A stretch of DNA of 64,000 bases from Vigna angularis (GCF_016808095.1 NC_068973.1:35334077-35398076); one strand, 5' to 3'. Shown: positions 47,386 through 60,891, counted from the first letter of the stretch. Translations and numbers: made by a program. The notes: generated from the sequence alone by a model not told the origin.

Positions 47386-48432
47386 TCATGCATACATCAC
47401 TTGGCAGCTACTAGGTGAGAATTCGCTAAATGAGCGAGGAGCCTCCACCACCTGCCATGTCACACACACGTCAGCAGCACAACCTTTGACATCTTGCTCC
47501 ATGCTGGAGACTGTCTCAACAACCCCTATTGCCACATTCAACCCACAAGATGCCACGTAGATTCTGTCATCTAACCCCGTGGCACAAAACGGCTTCTTCA
47601 TAACTTCTCTTGGAAATCTATCACCTGCCACAGGGTACCATGTGTCATGCTCCTCGTCGTACACCTTCACAGCAGAATCTCCATACTCGGCAATCATAAA
47701 AACTCTTCCGCCAACGGTCACACCCACCCCACTCCACCCTTCTCTCATTCCTATGCTCATCTCCTGCCACGTGTCCTTCTCCACCTCGTAAACCCAGCCC
47801 CTAGGCCGGAACATGAACGGCCACCACCACCCCTCCGTCACATATACCCTTCCCCCTGCCGCCACAACCTCGTACCTCTCCAACTCCCCTCCCAACTCAC
47901 TCCCCTCCTGCCATGTGTTGCTCTCGGGATCGTACACGCCGGTGCCGGCTCTCCCCACCGCCACGATCCTTCCCTCCACTCCTTCGGCAGCCACAAACTC
48001 CCTCCCCCCGGGTCCCTCAGCCACCGACCACTGGTTCGTGGCGGCACGGTATGTCAGGGTTTCTTCGCCGTTGATGACGAAGAGCTTCCCCTGGCGTGGC
48101 AAGGCGGCGCAGGCAAGTGGCAACATGCAGGTGTCCTCCGGCGAGGGCATTTGAGGAAGAAGGAACCAACGGGCAGAGGAAGGATCAAGCGCCTGCCACT
48201 GAAACTTTCTGGTTTGGGAATGGAAAGCGAGAACGAAAAGGTTCGGATGGGAAAGCGTTTTCTTTGAGAAGATAAAGGAAGGATTGGTTATTGCTCTGTT
48301 CCAAGTGGAAGAAACAGAGCGAGAGAGAGCCTGGTAAGGGTAGGGAACGTGAAGAAGACATAGCTCTGCAACTTCGTTGGGCAAACCCGGAATAAGGTCT
48401 CTGTGTTCCTTTTCTCCTTCGAAGTAAACCAT
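47386..48432 (-). CDS. AFR: F-box/kelch-repeat protein, AFR type
   Basis: An intronless 348-residue protein. Residues 13-55 are the F-box (LIPGLPNEVAELCLLHVPYP, then ALSRSVSSTWNRAITNPSF), which in this family docks to an ASK/SKP1 subunit of an SCF ubiquitin ligase. The rest is kelch-repeat sequence, with units such as GKLFVINGEE, GRIVAVGRAGTGVYDPESNT, YVTEGWWWPFMFRPRGWVYE and KVYDEEHDTWYPVAG, ending SSCQVMYA. Sequence and length closely follow Arabidopsis AFR (ATTENUATED FAR-RED RESPONSE), a positive factor in phytochrome A signalling. I start at 48432 (MVYFEGEK); the frame is open 62 codons further up (48618), but that part is low-complexity leader sequence. The body is GC-rich, so its antisense frames look long but are shadows. 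Confidence 0.93.
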   Translation of the reverse strand: MVYFEGEKEHRDLIPGLPNEVAELCLLHVPYPYQALSRSVSSTWNRAITNPSFIFSKKTLSHPNLFVLAFHSQTRKFQWQALDPSSARWFLLPQMPSPEDTCMLPLACAALPRQGKLFVINGEETLTYRAATNQWSVAEGPGGREFVAAEGVEGRIVAVGRAGTGVYDPESNTWQEGSELGGELERYEVVAAGGRVYVTEGWWWPFMFRPRGWVYEVEKDTWQEMSIGMREGWSGVGVTVGGRVFMIAEYGDSAVKVYDEEHDTWYPVAGDRFPREVMKKPFCATGLDDRIYVASCGLNVAIGVVETVSSMEQDVKGCAADVCVTWQVVEAPRSFSEFSPSSCQVMYA

Positions 48433-51400
48433 GATGTTTGGTGTGTAATGATGAAATGAAGAAGAGCGGAAGAGAAGAGATGATAAAGGAGAGAAGAAAG
48501 AAAAGTGTGAATGATTGAGTTGGGATGATGGATGATAGATGATGGGAACTGCAGTGGAAGTGGGCCATGGCGTTTGTGGGCCCATATCGATCACTCCTAA
48601 CATTAAATAACATTTCATGCTTTTTCTCCTTTTTCACTCTTTTTTACCCTTCAATTTATAAACTAAATCTTTAAAAATCATAAAATGGAAACTAATTAAT
48701 TTATGCTGCACAATAATATTTCTTTTAAAAATTAAATATACGTGTTTTACAGAATAAACTAATATATTATTAAAGCAACCATTTCATCTAAATTATATTT
48801 TTATTAGAATATTTATTTTCAGAAAACTGCGATAAACTGTACTGAGAGAAAAGTTAACAACTTTTAAATAAAACAAAACTTGCATGTGTAGTTGCAGATA
48901 AAAATTGCAACGTAGTCTAATTTTTCTTCAAGCGGTAAATAAAAACAAAACATGATTTCACGAGGACAAGGTTGTAAAACATTATATGCTATGTATCTAT
49001 GCACTCTTTTTCTTACATTCGCAAGGAGACAAGGTATGGTCCATATTTTTTGTAATAAATGCTATGTCTACTTGTTTGTGTAAGTTAATTTTATTTTTGT
49101 GATGCCAATTTTTATATTTTTTTAGTCATACATTGGTATAAGTATTGCTTGTCTAGTTGTATAAATATATATATCTATTGACTTAAATCCCATGACAATG
49201 AAAAGTATGTGATAAAAAAAGGATAAATTTGTAATTATAAGCTATGATTGTTATTTTCTGTTCATGTGTATTTTTCACCCTCCTCATTTTTAGTATATGC
49301 ATTTCACGGCATATAAATAGAAAGTGACCTTATTCAGTCACTTTTCGTTTTCTTATGTGCAGTAGATAGTTGAAAATGTCTAATATGCTGCAATGAAACT
49401 CTGTTTCCACATGCGCATGACATTTGCCATTATAGTACACACTCGATATTAAGGTACATTCAACAATCTAACTTAGGCTTAGAGAAACAACCTCCACCTT
49501 TGGTTATAAAATTATAAAATAATAAATTTATGAAATTGCATGTGATGACATGTAAGTAGGATAAAGGAACAAAACAACACTCACATCACCTAACCTAGTT
49601 ACAGAAAAATTAAATGAGAAAAACTTAATTAAAAATTATAATTTTTTTAATACTCAATAGAATAAATATTTAATAGAAAATCTTGTAAATATGCCTAAAT
49701 TTATCAAAGACTTAAAATTTAAAAACCAATTATAAAATTGTAAAATTACAAAATTATAAAATTGGACCATTAAATAAGGTAACAAATATGATAACAGTCC
49801 TATCATCCATTGACCACCACATCACCTAGTTAAAAAAAGTTAAACAACATGAACTTAATTAAATTTTGAATACTAAATTGATTATAAATATTTAATAAAA
49901 ACTCAATTAAAGTTTTTTAAATTTATCATAAATTTGAAACTTAATTAAATATACCTCAAATTAAACATTGTGTATCATTATTAATTATTGATGCATTTTA
50001 ACAAATTTAAAAAAAGATATGTTTGTCGAACATAAATCTAACTCACATGATGAATTAACACCACTTGCAATCCAACATTTTAAAATGATGATTTTATGGG
50101 TTTTCAATTAATGTATTTGTCAAACGAATTTACTAAATGATATAATAATAAAACTTGAACCAAATCCAACAAGAGATCATTCTTATCCTAAAACCTTAAA
50201 AAAAAATTATAAAACTTCCACATATGATTTTCTAAAAGAATTCACTGAAAATAATAATAACATCAATAAAAATTTAGTTCAATCCATATAAAAAGAATTA
50301 AGATCACTTCAAATCTAAAATCTCACTCGTTCTTAGTAATAATACTTTGACCCAACAAAAAGAATAAATACATTCATTTGATAATCTAAAATAGTAATAT
50401 TTTATTTTATTTATATTATTTTTATTTAAAGTTATAATGCATATTATTATATTATTAAAAAAAAACTCAAATATATGTACTTTAACCAAAGTGTTAAAGT
50501 AACTTTTTCCTAATTGTTCATCATTATTTATTTAAGATTTGTGTTTAATGTTATTCATTTCATTATTAATGTCATCTTACATAATATTATCACTAAGTTT
50601 TACCGCTATATATTATTATATACATTATCTATAAAAAAAGTATTGACTCTTAGAACACAACGCCATTGCTCTCTTTCCCTCTTTTCCCTCATAAAAAAAG
50701 TTCAGAGTTTCTAAAATCTTTTTTAATATTATGGGTGGTGTTAAAGAACGAAGAAGTAATAAACACAAAATATGTTACAACTTTTAGAACGATACGAGAT
50801 TCAGAATTTACAATCCCACTGCTTAAATGTTTTATTTTGTTTCTGGTTTCTATTTTATTAACATTTTAATATATGAATCCGAAATTAAGGGTGTGACTTA
50901 TGTTATGCAGTTGTACTTTAGTCCGCGGTGCCAAAGGAAGCTTCTTTTATTTTTGTTGTTTTCTCATTGTTTTTAACATTTGATGTTTGTTTCATATGTG
51001 ACCTCGGATTTTTCATACTCTTTTCATTCTATTATTAGAACTTTTTTAAAATTAATCTTTATATAAGATATGTATCTTAATATACTTTTAAGTTATTTTA
51101 CAAATGTTAATAATAATAAATGAATTATCATTAATTTGAGAAATAATAAATTATAACGATTATGGATGTCAACAAATATATATTCCATATTATTCATTAT
51201 ATAAGTTTAACAAATAACAATGTGTTAAGATAATTTTGAATAATATTAATTTAATTTAATTAGATAATAAAATAAAATTTATTTATTTATTTTTTTTTTT
51301 TCGCCACACTGCTATTAGTGTTGTCTTATCTCCATGTTAATCAGGAAGTATATATTTCATACTCATTTTCTTTTTTTTTCATTATCTTTCTTTTTTTTCT

Positions 51401-52807
51401 TCCTTTTTCTTTTTCTTAAACTCCATCCATCATTGATGCTACTCATTTAAGAATGACAAAATAAGGGAAACAACCTATTTTAACTCAATCAATTCTTGAT
51501 CTACCAAAAATGAGTTTAGTTGGACTAACTCATAACATAAAAACAAACTAAAACATAAAAAATTACTAAGTTACTAAAAAAAATATTTATTGATAATACA
51601 AAATATAAATTATCGAAACTGTACTGTGTGTTTAGACGATAATGAACTAGATGAGATCATCATAGGAGTCCGACCAGCTAAGCAGTTTATCAACCACAAA
51701 TCAAAGATAAGTAGCTTATCAAATCAAAGATAAGTAAATCATCAAGGGAATGGTTGAAAATGAAAAATACCATGTTAAATCAAGATTATGGATAAACATT
51801 TCGGTCATGATTGGGTCGCAATTAATGTTTCACTAATCTCATGCTCATCTCAAAACTTATAGATAGAAGTAAAAAGTAAAAAGGTATGTGAATTTATTTA
51901 ATGTGAAATTAAGATTTCGCTCTAATCCCGATGAACCAATTACTGATTAAGTATTGGAGTGTTTTTAATATGTATTTCCGATCGGTTTGAGACGTGAACA
52001 AAGAAGGATTTAAAACTGAGACACACAAATTTATTTAAACGAATTTGAAACAAAATGTAAAAATATGTTTTGTAAAAATTCTTGATCTTACACACGAAAC
52101 AGATATATTTTACTAAAGAAAATTCTAAGGACGGAATAAAAATTCTTGTAGTGATTATATGTTCCTTAAAACATAATATTATGCTGGAATAGATACATGT
52201 TAATTGCATTAATCATTTTCATAGTTCAATGAATCCCAACCCTTTACTTAAGAAGGAAAGAAGCAGTAACAAGTGACAAAGGAAGAGGACAAAATCATTT
52301 TCTCCTGCATCACATCACGCACCAGTGTTTGGTCCAGAAAGTCAAACGGCATAAATTATTAAGTAGTCTTAACACATAATCTTTACTTAGCAACCATATA
52401 GCATATGATTAAATTTAATAACTGTTTTTCAAATTAAAGAAAAATAATAATAAGTACATATCACCATTGATTGAACTGCAAACATCATATAATCCTTTAG
52501 AACGTTATAAAAATACAACAACATATAAAATTGAAAATCTATTAATTTATTATTTTAAGATTTTTGATAAAAAAAAATAATATTAATCTCTTACTGATGA
52601 TTAATTTAAAAGTTACTTCCTAATAAAGAGTTTCGATAAACATAAACCTAACAATATGTATATGAACATGTATATAGATATTGTTTTGTATGTTCTTTAA
52701 TGGAAATACCTAAAAACAATTTATACAGCTCAAAATAGCATTTCAAAATGAATGCTTGAACAGAAGAATTGATTGAATGAATTGAAAATACAATGTAAAC
52801 TCTAGCA
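48433..52807. other. AT-rich intergenic DNA
   Basis: The first few hundred bases are the F-box gene's leader and promoter on the minus strand. Further right I see no gene. A hairpin-like AAGTGAC...GTCACTT with a nearby TATAAATAG (about 49313-49345) is not followed by a convincing ORF. Confidence 0.45.
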
Positions 52808-53167
52808 GCAAGGATGGTCCGTGACCATTTTCTTGAGTTCCTACTTGGTACTGGTCCCATCTCCATGCTTTCTCAGCTTTGAAAAAAACGTTATAAGAAG
52901 ACAAATAACTGAGGTTGTTACTGTATACAGAGAGTTACAACTCAATTTTAATTTCCTCAACTTTATATTGGTTTTTAGAATAGTTAAGTGCAATAAGGTT
53001 TTTTTAATGATGCTTTAGTTTGTGCTGGACCCAGTTACACAATTATGGCGTTCATCCCTTGACCCTGAAGCATCTAATATCCATCTTGATTGGAAAAAGC
53101 ACGAGTTGTACTTACAGCCATTCGAATCATTTTTTAAGATTTACTTAACATCATTGGAAAAAGGTAA
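52808..53167 (+). pseudogene. Unidentified gene remnant, exon-like pieces
   Basis: After a CTCTAG that could be a splice acceptor, a frame reads ARMVRDHFLEFLLGTGPISM then LSQL to a stop near 52880. Shifting by one base the reading continues EKNVIRRQITEVVTVYRELQ. After an AT-rich gap, a TTTAG acceptor at about 53018 precedes LDPVTQLWRSSLDPEASNIH, then LDWKKHELYLQPFESFF and SLEK, which meets a G|GTAACA donor near 53168. Amino-acid use here is unlike random AT-rich frames, which suggests genuine former exons. I cannot name the family. The frameshift and absence of further exons suggest a pseudogene or captured fragment. Confidence 0.45.
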
Positions 53168-53240
53168 CATCAAACCGAATCTTTTGACCTTTCTTCATGC
53201 TTTTTGGACTAAAATTTTTGATTCGAGAATTCAAGTGTGA

Positions 53241-56200
53241 GTCTAAGTTTCATATTGGATAGAAATAAAAAAAATAGTATATAAAAATAAAAAATTCATT
53301 AATTCATTATCTTAAGATTTGGATAAAGAGTGATATCGATCATTTATATAGACTATCATTAATATTTGTGTAACCTATAGAAAACCTTCTCCTTCGTAAA
53401 TCGCACAGACTCATTTCTCCTTCTCTTTCTGCCCTTTCTGCCGTCATCACCAAACCTTTCTTTAGTTGACACTCAAATTATACATAGCAGGAAAATTACA
53501 GAAAATGTAGTGTTGTGGTTGCTTTTAAAGAAATATAACCATGTCAAAGTGAAATTACTATTTATAACTTTTGTATGTTCTCTGGATTACGAGTTCTCAA
53601 AATGCAATGCAATGCTCTATTCTTAACGAGCAAGACAAGATTAGTGCTTGAAAGAGAGAATAGTGAAAAACAGAGATATCAGTAGATGGATGAGTCTTTT
53701 TTAAAAGATAATTTGAAATATTATAGGAAAAATATGTTATTTGAATTAATAAATTTTTAAAAAATATATGAAATTCTATGTGGTATCTATCATCAAAACT
53801 GCTTCAGCCAACCTGGACTCTACCACACATGTATTAAAAAAGTCATTGCAAAAAAAACATTAGTACTGTTCGAAAGACACAACACAATGTTAATTTTTGA
53901 CATGATATTTTGGTCATCATGTCAAAGTATTCATTTTCCTATTTCTTTATTAAAACAAAAGCTCTAATATCATAGTTGAGAATCATGTAATAGGAAAATA
54001 ATCTCTTTCATAAAAAAACACACTCACATATAAGAGCATAAATAAAATACAATACTCACATACTTACAGCAACGGAAAAGTATTATTAATCAATATGCTG
54101 TTATTTTTTAACAAAAACTACAACCTTATGTAATTTTTTTTTCTTTCAAAAACTACAAATCATCTCATCATGCAATTTTTTGGACAATAGTTACAAATCT
54201 TTCTATTCAATTTTCCTAACAAATATTACAAACATTTTCATATAATTTTTTTTAATAAATATCCAAATCTTTTTACACCCAAAATGCTTTATTAAATATT
54301 GCGATTACATCTCTTAAATCAATTGTTTATTTTTATAATATTTTTAATCCTCCCCTTTTCATATTTTGTGTGAATTTTTATTAAACTCAATCAATAGTCA
54401 TCATCAACTACCAAAATATTATCAAATCAACATTACATTTTCAAACGAATTTACAATGATTTTCTTTTAAGTTAAAAATAATCGTGATTTTTTTTCCAAA
54501 ATGATAAATGCTTTTAGTCTAAAGTTATATAATCATTTTTCTAATGTTTATGAAAAGAATTTTGTTGAACCTTGACTATTATTATTTTTAACAAAGGAGA
54601 AGAACCTTTCAACTAAAAAAATAACATTAATGAATAACATTAAAATTAATTGGGATGGAAGTAGAAAGAAAAAGAAGAGAAGGGAAAAGATAGAAAATTT
54701 AGATGTAAACCTTGTAGAAAACTTTAATAAAAAATAGTTTTAACCTACAAGTATTTTAAAATTGGATCATTTGTTACTTTTTTTTAAAAAGGTATGACCA
54801 TTTTGAACCCAATCCATCTTTCGAGAGACAAAAAAGTATTAAGTCTTTAAATTATTAAATATTAATTATTATCAAAACAAAGTTAGAATTTAGTATATAG
54901 AAGCCTTTTATCTAAATAATAAAATAAAAATCTTACAAATTAGAAAAATAATTTATTTTAAATACTTGTAGAATAAAATAATTTGGATAAAAAGAATTCA
55001 AAAATTAATATATTTAAATTTTGAAAAAAAAAATCCCTACGCGGAACAGTATTCTCTGAACAGGAGCAATTTGACATTGTATATTCCTTGAGTTTTGGCA
55101 CGCACGCAATCATAACAGCAATGTTTGAAGTCTTAAGAAAAAAAATGCCTTCAAATTACTTTTCTTTCACTTTCCAGATATGAAAAGCACCACAAATCAA
55201 TAACACTGCGGAACTAAATTCGTCAACGCATGAGAAAATGTCACTGAACCAACAAGGAAAAAAGTGTTTAATTACTATTTCACTATTTTTATTGAGCTAA
55301 AATGATATTATTAAAAATTAACTTTTACATTTATAAAAGAAAGAGAAAATAAATAATAATGAAGGATATAAAGAGTAGTGTACTGAATGATCACTCGATC
55401 AATATATTCTATAGTGATCAAGCTGTCCTCAAACTCAAAGTAATGTTTCACTTCGATTGAGTTACATATTAAACTATCGTCACAAATCCAACATGTTTAA
55501 CAAAATAAAGTCAAGTAAAAAAATGTTTATGAACTTTTAAATCGTAATTGAGTCAATTTTATTTAAAAGTACACTTTAAAATTTATAAATACAGAGATAA
55601 AATAAAGATGTAAATAATTGCATTTATTATGAATTTAAAATTTTACTAAAATATTCAATAAAATTCTTTTAATTAATTTGAACGTCGGAATATTTTTAAT
55701 ATGTACAGTTAAAAACAAAAGAAATAGGACTAAAAACTATTATCACAAAAACTCAAGACAACATCTAAAATAAAAATGTGAAGGAGTAATTCTCAGCTCT
55801 TTCCTACTAAACAAGTAATAAAAAAAATGGTGGTATCAAAATATTAGTGTCCATTAAGAATTATGTAACTCGTAGTGTACAATGCTAAAAGAATTAAACA
55901 ATAATAATATTAATAAAAGAGAAAATAATGAGGGTAAAATGGGTGATGCATAATGGAGCATTGAATGATTTGACACAATGTAAACCTAATTCATGTCGTA
56001 CAAACAATGTCAAAAACACTTAAATGCATAGTGGCCCATGCCCTACTCTCACATAATAATGCCTTATCATATGTCGGATCCAATACTAGCCCAACATCCA
56101 CATTTTCAAACACTGTTTGCTTCTTTCCGAACACGACCACGCACTAATTCACGTTCGTCATTTCTTTCAATAACAATTTTTCATTTAATAATAGGGTACT

Positions 56201-57451
56201 GTTACAAAAATTAACCTTTTTAATGATGAAAATATTTCTAAAAATATATTATAAAAAAATATTTTAATAATTTAAAGTTTAACATTATTAGAGTTCGTTA
56301 CCACCGTACATTTAACATATAACATATAATTCATTTTAAATTTTTGTCTCGTCACAGTTTTGCTTTTATAAATTTTTCAAAAGGGATGTGAATGTATATA
56401 CTACTGTAGATGATAGAAACAATTACAAAGATCATCTTTTTAAGTTAGTAATGTGTCACTGCGAAAAAACATTATAGTATATAAGCTTTTGCAATAGTCA
56501 AACACACAAAAAAATTAGTTTCATACCTTGTTGATCACTTGCTCCCTATCCTTAACAAGTTCAAAAAACACACCACAACCCAACCTCCAACATTTTTTTG
56601 GCTTGTCTCTTCTGCCTTTTTGAATCTCTCAATAGTCACTTTCCACCCCAACCAAGCGTACCAGCAAAGATGTCCAAAATCTCATGCATCTAAGCCAAGA
56701 ACAGGACCCACCAAAAAACACAACCAACTTCTCCAAGAAACATTTTTCTTTCACTGTACTCATTTCATAAGAGATCAATACGCCATCAATTGATTTCTGT
56801 CAATACTTTTATTTTTCTTTCTTCCTCCAAATCCTTCTCTGTTGAAAAACACAAATCTCGTCTCAGCTAAAAATGGAATCTTTAGAAAATGAGACAGCTC
56901 TTACCTCACAAACTGATCTATATAAAACTTAATGGACTCAAATCTAAACTTCAAAGTAGTTTTTGAGTGTCTAAACTTCAATGAATTTCGATATCAGTTG
57001 AAGAAAAAAAAAAAGGAGGTGTGGGGTTTTTTGAAATACAGAAACAATTTTAGAATTAAAAAAAAATGTGGGGATGCAGAGAGAAACGTGGGATGGTGTA
57101 GAGAGTAAGACTCTCAAAACCTAATCTACCAAAATAAGAGACAAGGGGGTGTGGCCCAAACCCAACAAACATTTTTTTTTTCAAATCAAACCTTAAGTTG
57201 ACAATTTTATATATATACCAGGAAAATACATGAATGGCTTCCTAGAAAAATGAATCTGACATCTACAATCTGGCTGGTGCCAACATCATAGTAATTCACT
57301 AATTTCAACTTTGAGAAGAAACATTCGTCATTGCCACACTATTTCCTGAAACCCGCTGCGCAATTAACAGAAATCTTCCATTTTTCAATCATTTCAGCTT
57401 GAAGATACACGCCAACGTAATTTCTGCAAGAAACTTCTTTGTTTTTTATCC
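53241..57451. other. Long AT-rich intergenic stretch
   Basis: No gene, RNA or clear mobile element is recognised. A 84-codon frame at 56539-56793 has no identifiable domain. Confidence 0.45.
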
Positions 57452-57458
57452 TATAAAA
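57452..57458 (+). promoter_or_regulatory. TATA box of the DUF761 gene
   Basis: TATAAAA lies 73 bp upstream of the start codon at 57531; a second TATA-like TGTATATATGA follows at about 57473. Confidence 0.55.
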
Positions 57459-57530
57459 GCACCAACTAGCACTGTATATATGATCATCAGTTATATATCA
57501 TCAAAATCAGTCTAGCTTCTACGTCAGCAA

Positions 57531-57848
57531 ATGAAGAGACAGAAATCTACACCACTCATTAGGTCTGTGAGGAAACTGAAGACTCTGATGCACTCTTGGC
57601 GAGTGCATTCCAGTGTATCCACAAGATTAAAACAAAGATGGTGCAGTTTTTTCCACAAACAAATGGGCAAGAAAAGGTTCCTTGTTGATGAAGAAATCAC
57701 TGAGGATTATACGGTTCGATGTAGAAGAACAATGGCGTGTGCTTCAGAAGATGATATTGATAAAAGAGCTGAGATTTTTATAGCAAAATTTCGGCGGCAA
57801 CTAAGCTTGGAGAGAATAGCTTATTCTGAACCAAAGTATATTATATAA
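57531..57848 (+). CDS. Small DUF761 domain protein
   Basis: A 105-residue intronless protein. The N-terminal half is strongly basic (MKRQKSTPLIRSVRKLKTL). Residues 75-98 (DIDKRAEIFIAKFRRQLSLE followed by RIAY) match the C-terminal DUF761 signature of plant cotton-fibre-protein-like families, whose molecular function is not established. No signal peptide or membrane segment is visible. It has its own TATA box and leader, so it is likely expressed, and it stands alone with no close neighbour. Confidence 0.87.
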   Translation: MKRQKSTPLIRSVRKLKTLMHSWRVHSSVSTRLKQRWCSFFHKQMGKKRFLVDEEITEDYTVRCRRTMACASEDDIDKRAEIFIAKFRRQLSLERIAYSEPKYII

Positions 57849-58699
57849 TAGATAGTTTTTATAGTGACTAAGTAAAGTCATTCAAGTACTTAATTTTGTA
57901 TGTTTTTTTCCGTGTGTGAAATTTGTGTTGGGGTTTGTTTTAAATAAGTCGACATTGTTTGATGTACATGTTGTTGTGTTATGTGTTTTTTTTTCTGGTC
58001 GACCATGCACTTGTAGGAACTGTCTTGAAGATTCTTGATTTGAATTTCTTCTTGCTAAAGAAACAGTGAAATAGTGTTTGTTAACTAGCTGAAAATTCCA
58101 CCCTTTCTCTTCTCATGTATTTGATTCAATCAGTGATAGAACGAAACACTTACAAAAGGAATCCGGTATTCAAGTGAGTTAACATGAAGATAGTGAGAGA
58201 GTCTTATCTGTTAATTGTGATAATTTATTAAAGGTATAGTCGAGCAAATTAAAATTTTCACATCAACTAGAATTAAAATTATTTTCTTAACTTATATCAA
58301 TATTCAAATAAAAACAAAAACGCATAAAAGATAAAAAAAAATATAAATTATTTTAAAACAATAATTTTGTAAAATTAAATTAGACTTAAAATTATTTTCT
58401 CTATAAAAATATTTATATAAATAAAAAGTGAAAAAAAAATATGAATCATTGTAAAACAATGATTTTGGTTTTAATATTTCTATACAGTAGCGGATTTTTT
58501 TGGGTGCTTATGAGTTCTTGATCCTTTCAACAATTTTAAACATGTATAAATTAATATATAACTAAAAATATTATTTTTAATTTTAGTATATTTAACATTT
58601 TTTAAGAGAATTAACACCCAAAAATATAGTGTGAAGATGACCATTAATTTATATACATTTCTTATAAGAATCGAAAAATTTGAGTATATAAAATAAATG
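57849..58699. other. AT-rich intergenic DNA
   Basis: This includes the DUF761 3' UTR. No other feature is visible. Confidence 0.45.
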
Positions 58700-60891
58700 A
58701 ATCTTTTATTTTAATGAAGTCGACTTATTTTAATAATAAAAATTTCGTAATATAAATAGAAGTTTATATCGTGTCTCATTATCTAAAACACAAACTATCT
58801 CTTTAAAAACTCTTCTCTTGAGTTCTTTGTCTTCTCCCTACCTTTTCTAACTCATGAGTCATCTCTTTGACTATCAAGAAGTGTCTAAATGATCACAACA
58901 GTGAGGTCTACATTTATACTCTATTAATTTCTTCCATAGAGCAAGTAAGTTTCGGTTCCTTTTTTCTTTTACTGTTCTATTCTAAAATATTTTCTTTTGA
59001 GGGTTGATGCATGTGTTCACCCTTATCTATTCATCGTTCTTTCTCAATCAACAACCCTAATGATCAATTATGATCTCAATTCTGAGGTTTGTAGGCGTTC
59101 CTAGGGTTCTTTGAGCTTAAAACAAGGATTTGACGTGTATAGAGTTTGATAGTTTCGGTGTAATAGTAAGGGAAGCTAATATTTTCTTTAGTTTTAAATT
59201 GAGTAGTGTGAATGATAGTTGTTAATTGGTAATACTCATTTGGTTATGATTTGAGATGATTATTTTAGTGAAAATGGTGTATGATGAGTATGTTTGATAA
59301 ATTGGTGCATGTTGTTATGAATAGTAGTGAATGAGACTGGACGATCATGTGTATGATTCTGTTTTGAAATATGTTTGGTGTGAAGTTGGTGTAACATTGA
59401 GAAATAAGGTTTTGATTGAATTAGAAGTTAGTTTCAGTCTAAAACTAGGGGTTTTAATAGGTGAGTCGGAGAAATAAAGGTCTAAATAATGGAGATATGA
59501 TAATTTATGTTTTGTTGAATGGTTAATTGGGACTTGTTGAGTTGAGAATTTGGTAAACTTATGATATAAAACAAAGTAGTATTCAATTGGTGTTTTTAAA
59601 TGGTTTTAAGTATGTTTTGGAGGTTTGGAGTAATAAGATTTTGAATTATAGGTTATGGGTTAATTAGTCAGTTTAAATGGTATTGATAAGTCATTTTTGA
59701 CTTGTTCGAGTCCTTAAGTTACTTATAAATGAGCTACAATAGATAGAATGTGAATTTGGTCTCTAAGTTGAGAATTTAGAGGCTTTTGAGTTGATGTCTT
59801 GTTATAAACAATTTATTAATAGTTTAAGAGGTTATACACTTTTGCTTAAGTCTAAAATAGTTTATAATTGAATCTAGGAATGTTAGAAATTGGTAAAAGT
59901 GGTTAGAAGAGGTAATGGGTGGTCTAGGATTGCTAATTTTGCAGTTTTAGTGCTGCAGAATTATGCAGTTCGGTTGGGCAAGAAGAATTGGCTAGCTTGG
60001 CGAGTTTTGGGGGGTTTTGGCAGAGAGTTGTAGTGGCTGAGCAAGCCAGTTTGCTCATCTTGGGAAACTTATTGTTTTGCCTCTAGCTGGGTGAGTAGAG
60101 TTTGTTAGCTAAGCAAGTGAGTATGTTTTCTTAAGTGTTTTTGAATCCTTTTACCTATGTGTATGGTTTTAAAAGTTATACTAATTTGTTGTATGATCTA
60201 TGGAAATGTTTAGAACTTATGTTTGAATGGAATGAAGTGTGCAAGAATCCTGAGGGTTTTTAATCATTGTATCAAAGTGTTGTTGTTTGTATGAATGTAG
60301 GAAGCTAAGTACTATTGGTTTATCTTGACGCTCTCAATAACCTCAATCTCAAGTAGAGATAGATGGTTATGTCGTGGAGAAAGTAAGAGGTTCTAGTCTA
60401 TGAGTTTTACCTTGGCCAAAGACTTTTGTTAAGGACTAACTTTGTGTGGTAGCTTGGGGTGGGCCAACAATATTACCATTACAAGTGCATGAATCACCAT
60501 AGTTCGACATTTATACTATATCTGGATGAGTCAGGTCTAAGTTTCTAATATGTTTAAGATGGAAGTTTTATTATGTGTGTAATATAATATATGATGAAAT
60601 TTTATTTGATTATGATGAACTATTTTACCACTAGCTTACCCTTGCTTTTGTGTTGTTTATCTGTGTGTTGTTTTTCTCTTTTACATCGATCACCTAAATG
60701 GTATGAGCTCAGGGGGACTTCTTGTTAGTTATTCCAGCAAGAGATGAGAGTGATGTAGATGAGTTGTTAGATGGTCTTACATATGTAGATCTCTTGCGTT
60801 TTGTGGTGAATTTGTTTCATTTAGTTGTTCTATTATCATATATGTAATATTATACTTTAGTAGTTTTATATAATTAAAATAGGATGTTACA
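58700..60891 (+). mobile_element. LTR-retrotransposon LTR-like block (left end uncertain)
   Basis: The block ends GGATGTTACA at 60891, the same terminus as the minus-strand reading of 4085-6585, preceded by a similar AGTTTTATA stretch. A TATA box (TATAAATAG at about 58753) and a leader-like region follow near the left side, as expected for U3/R of a long LTR. The middle is richer in G and T, with phrases such as GGCTGAGCAAGCCAG that I associate with phaseoloid LTRs. I could not find the left TG terminus or a target duplication, and there is no gag-pol. Confidence 0.5.

Noticed and set aside
47647..48267. 206-codon plus-strand frame
   Set aside because: It is antisense to the GC-rich AFR-type gene; its Pro/His/Leu-rich translation is a shadow of the F-box/kelch coding sequence.
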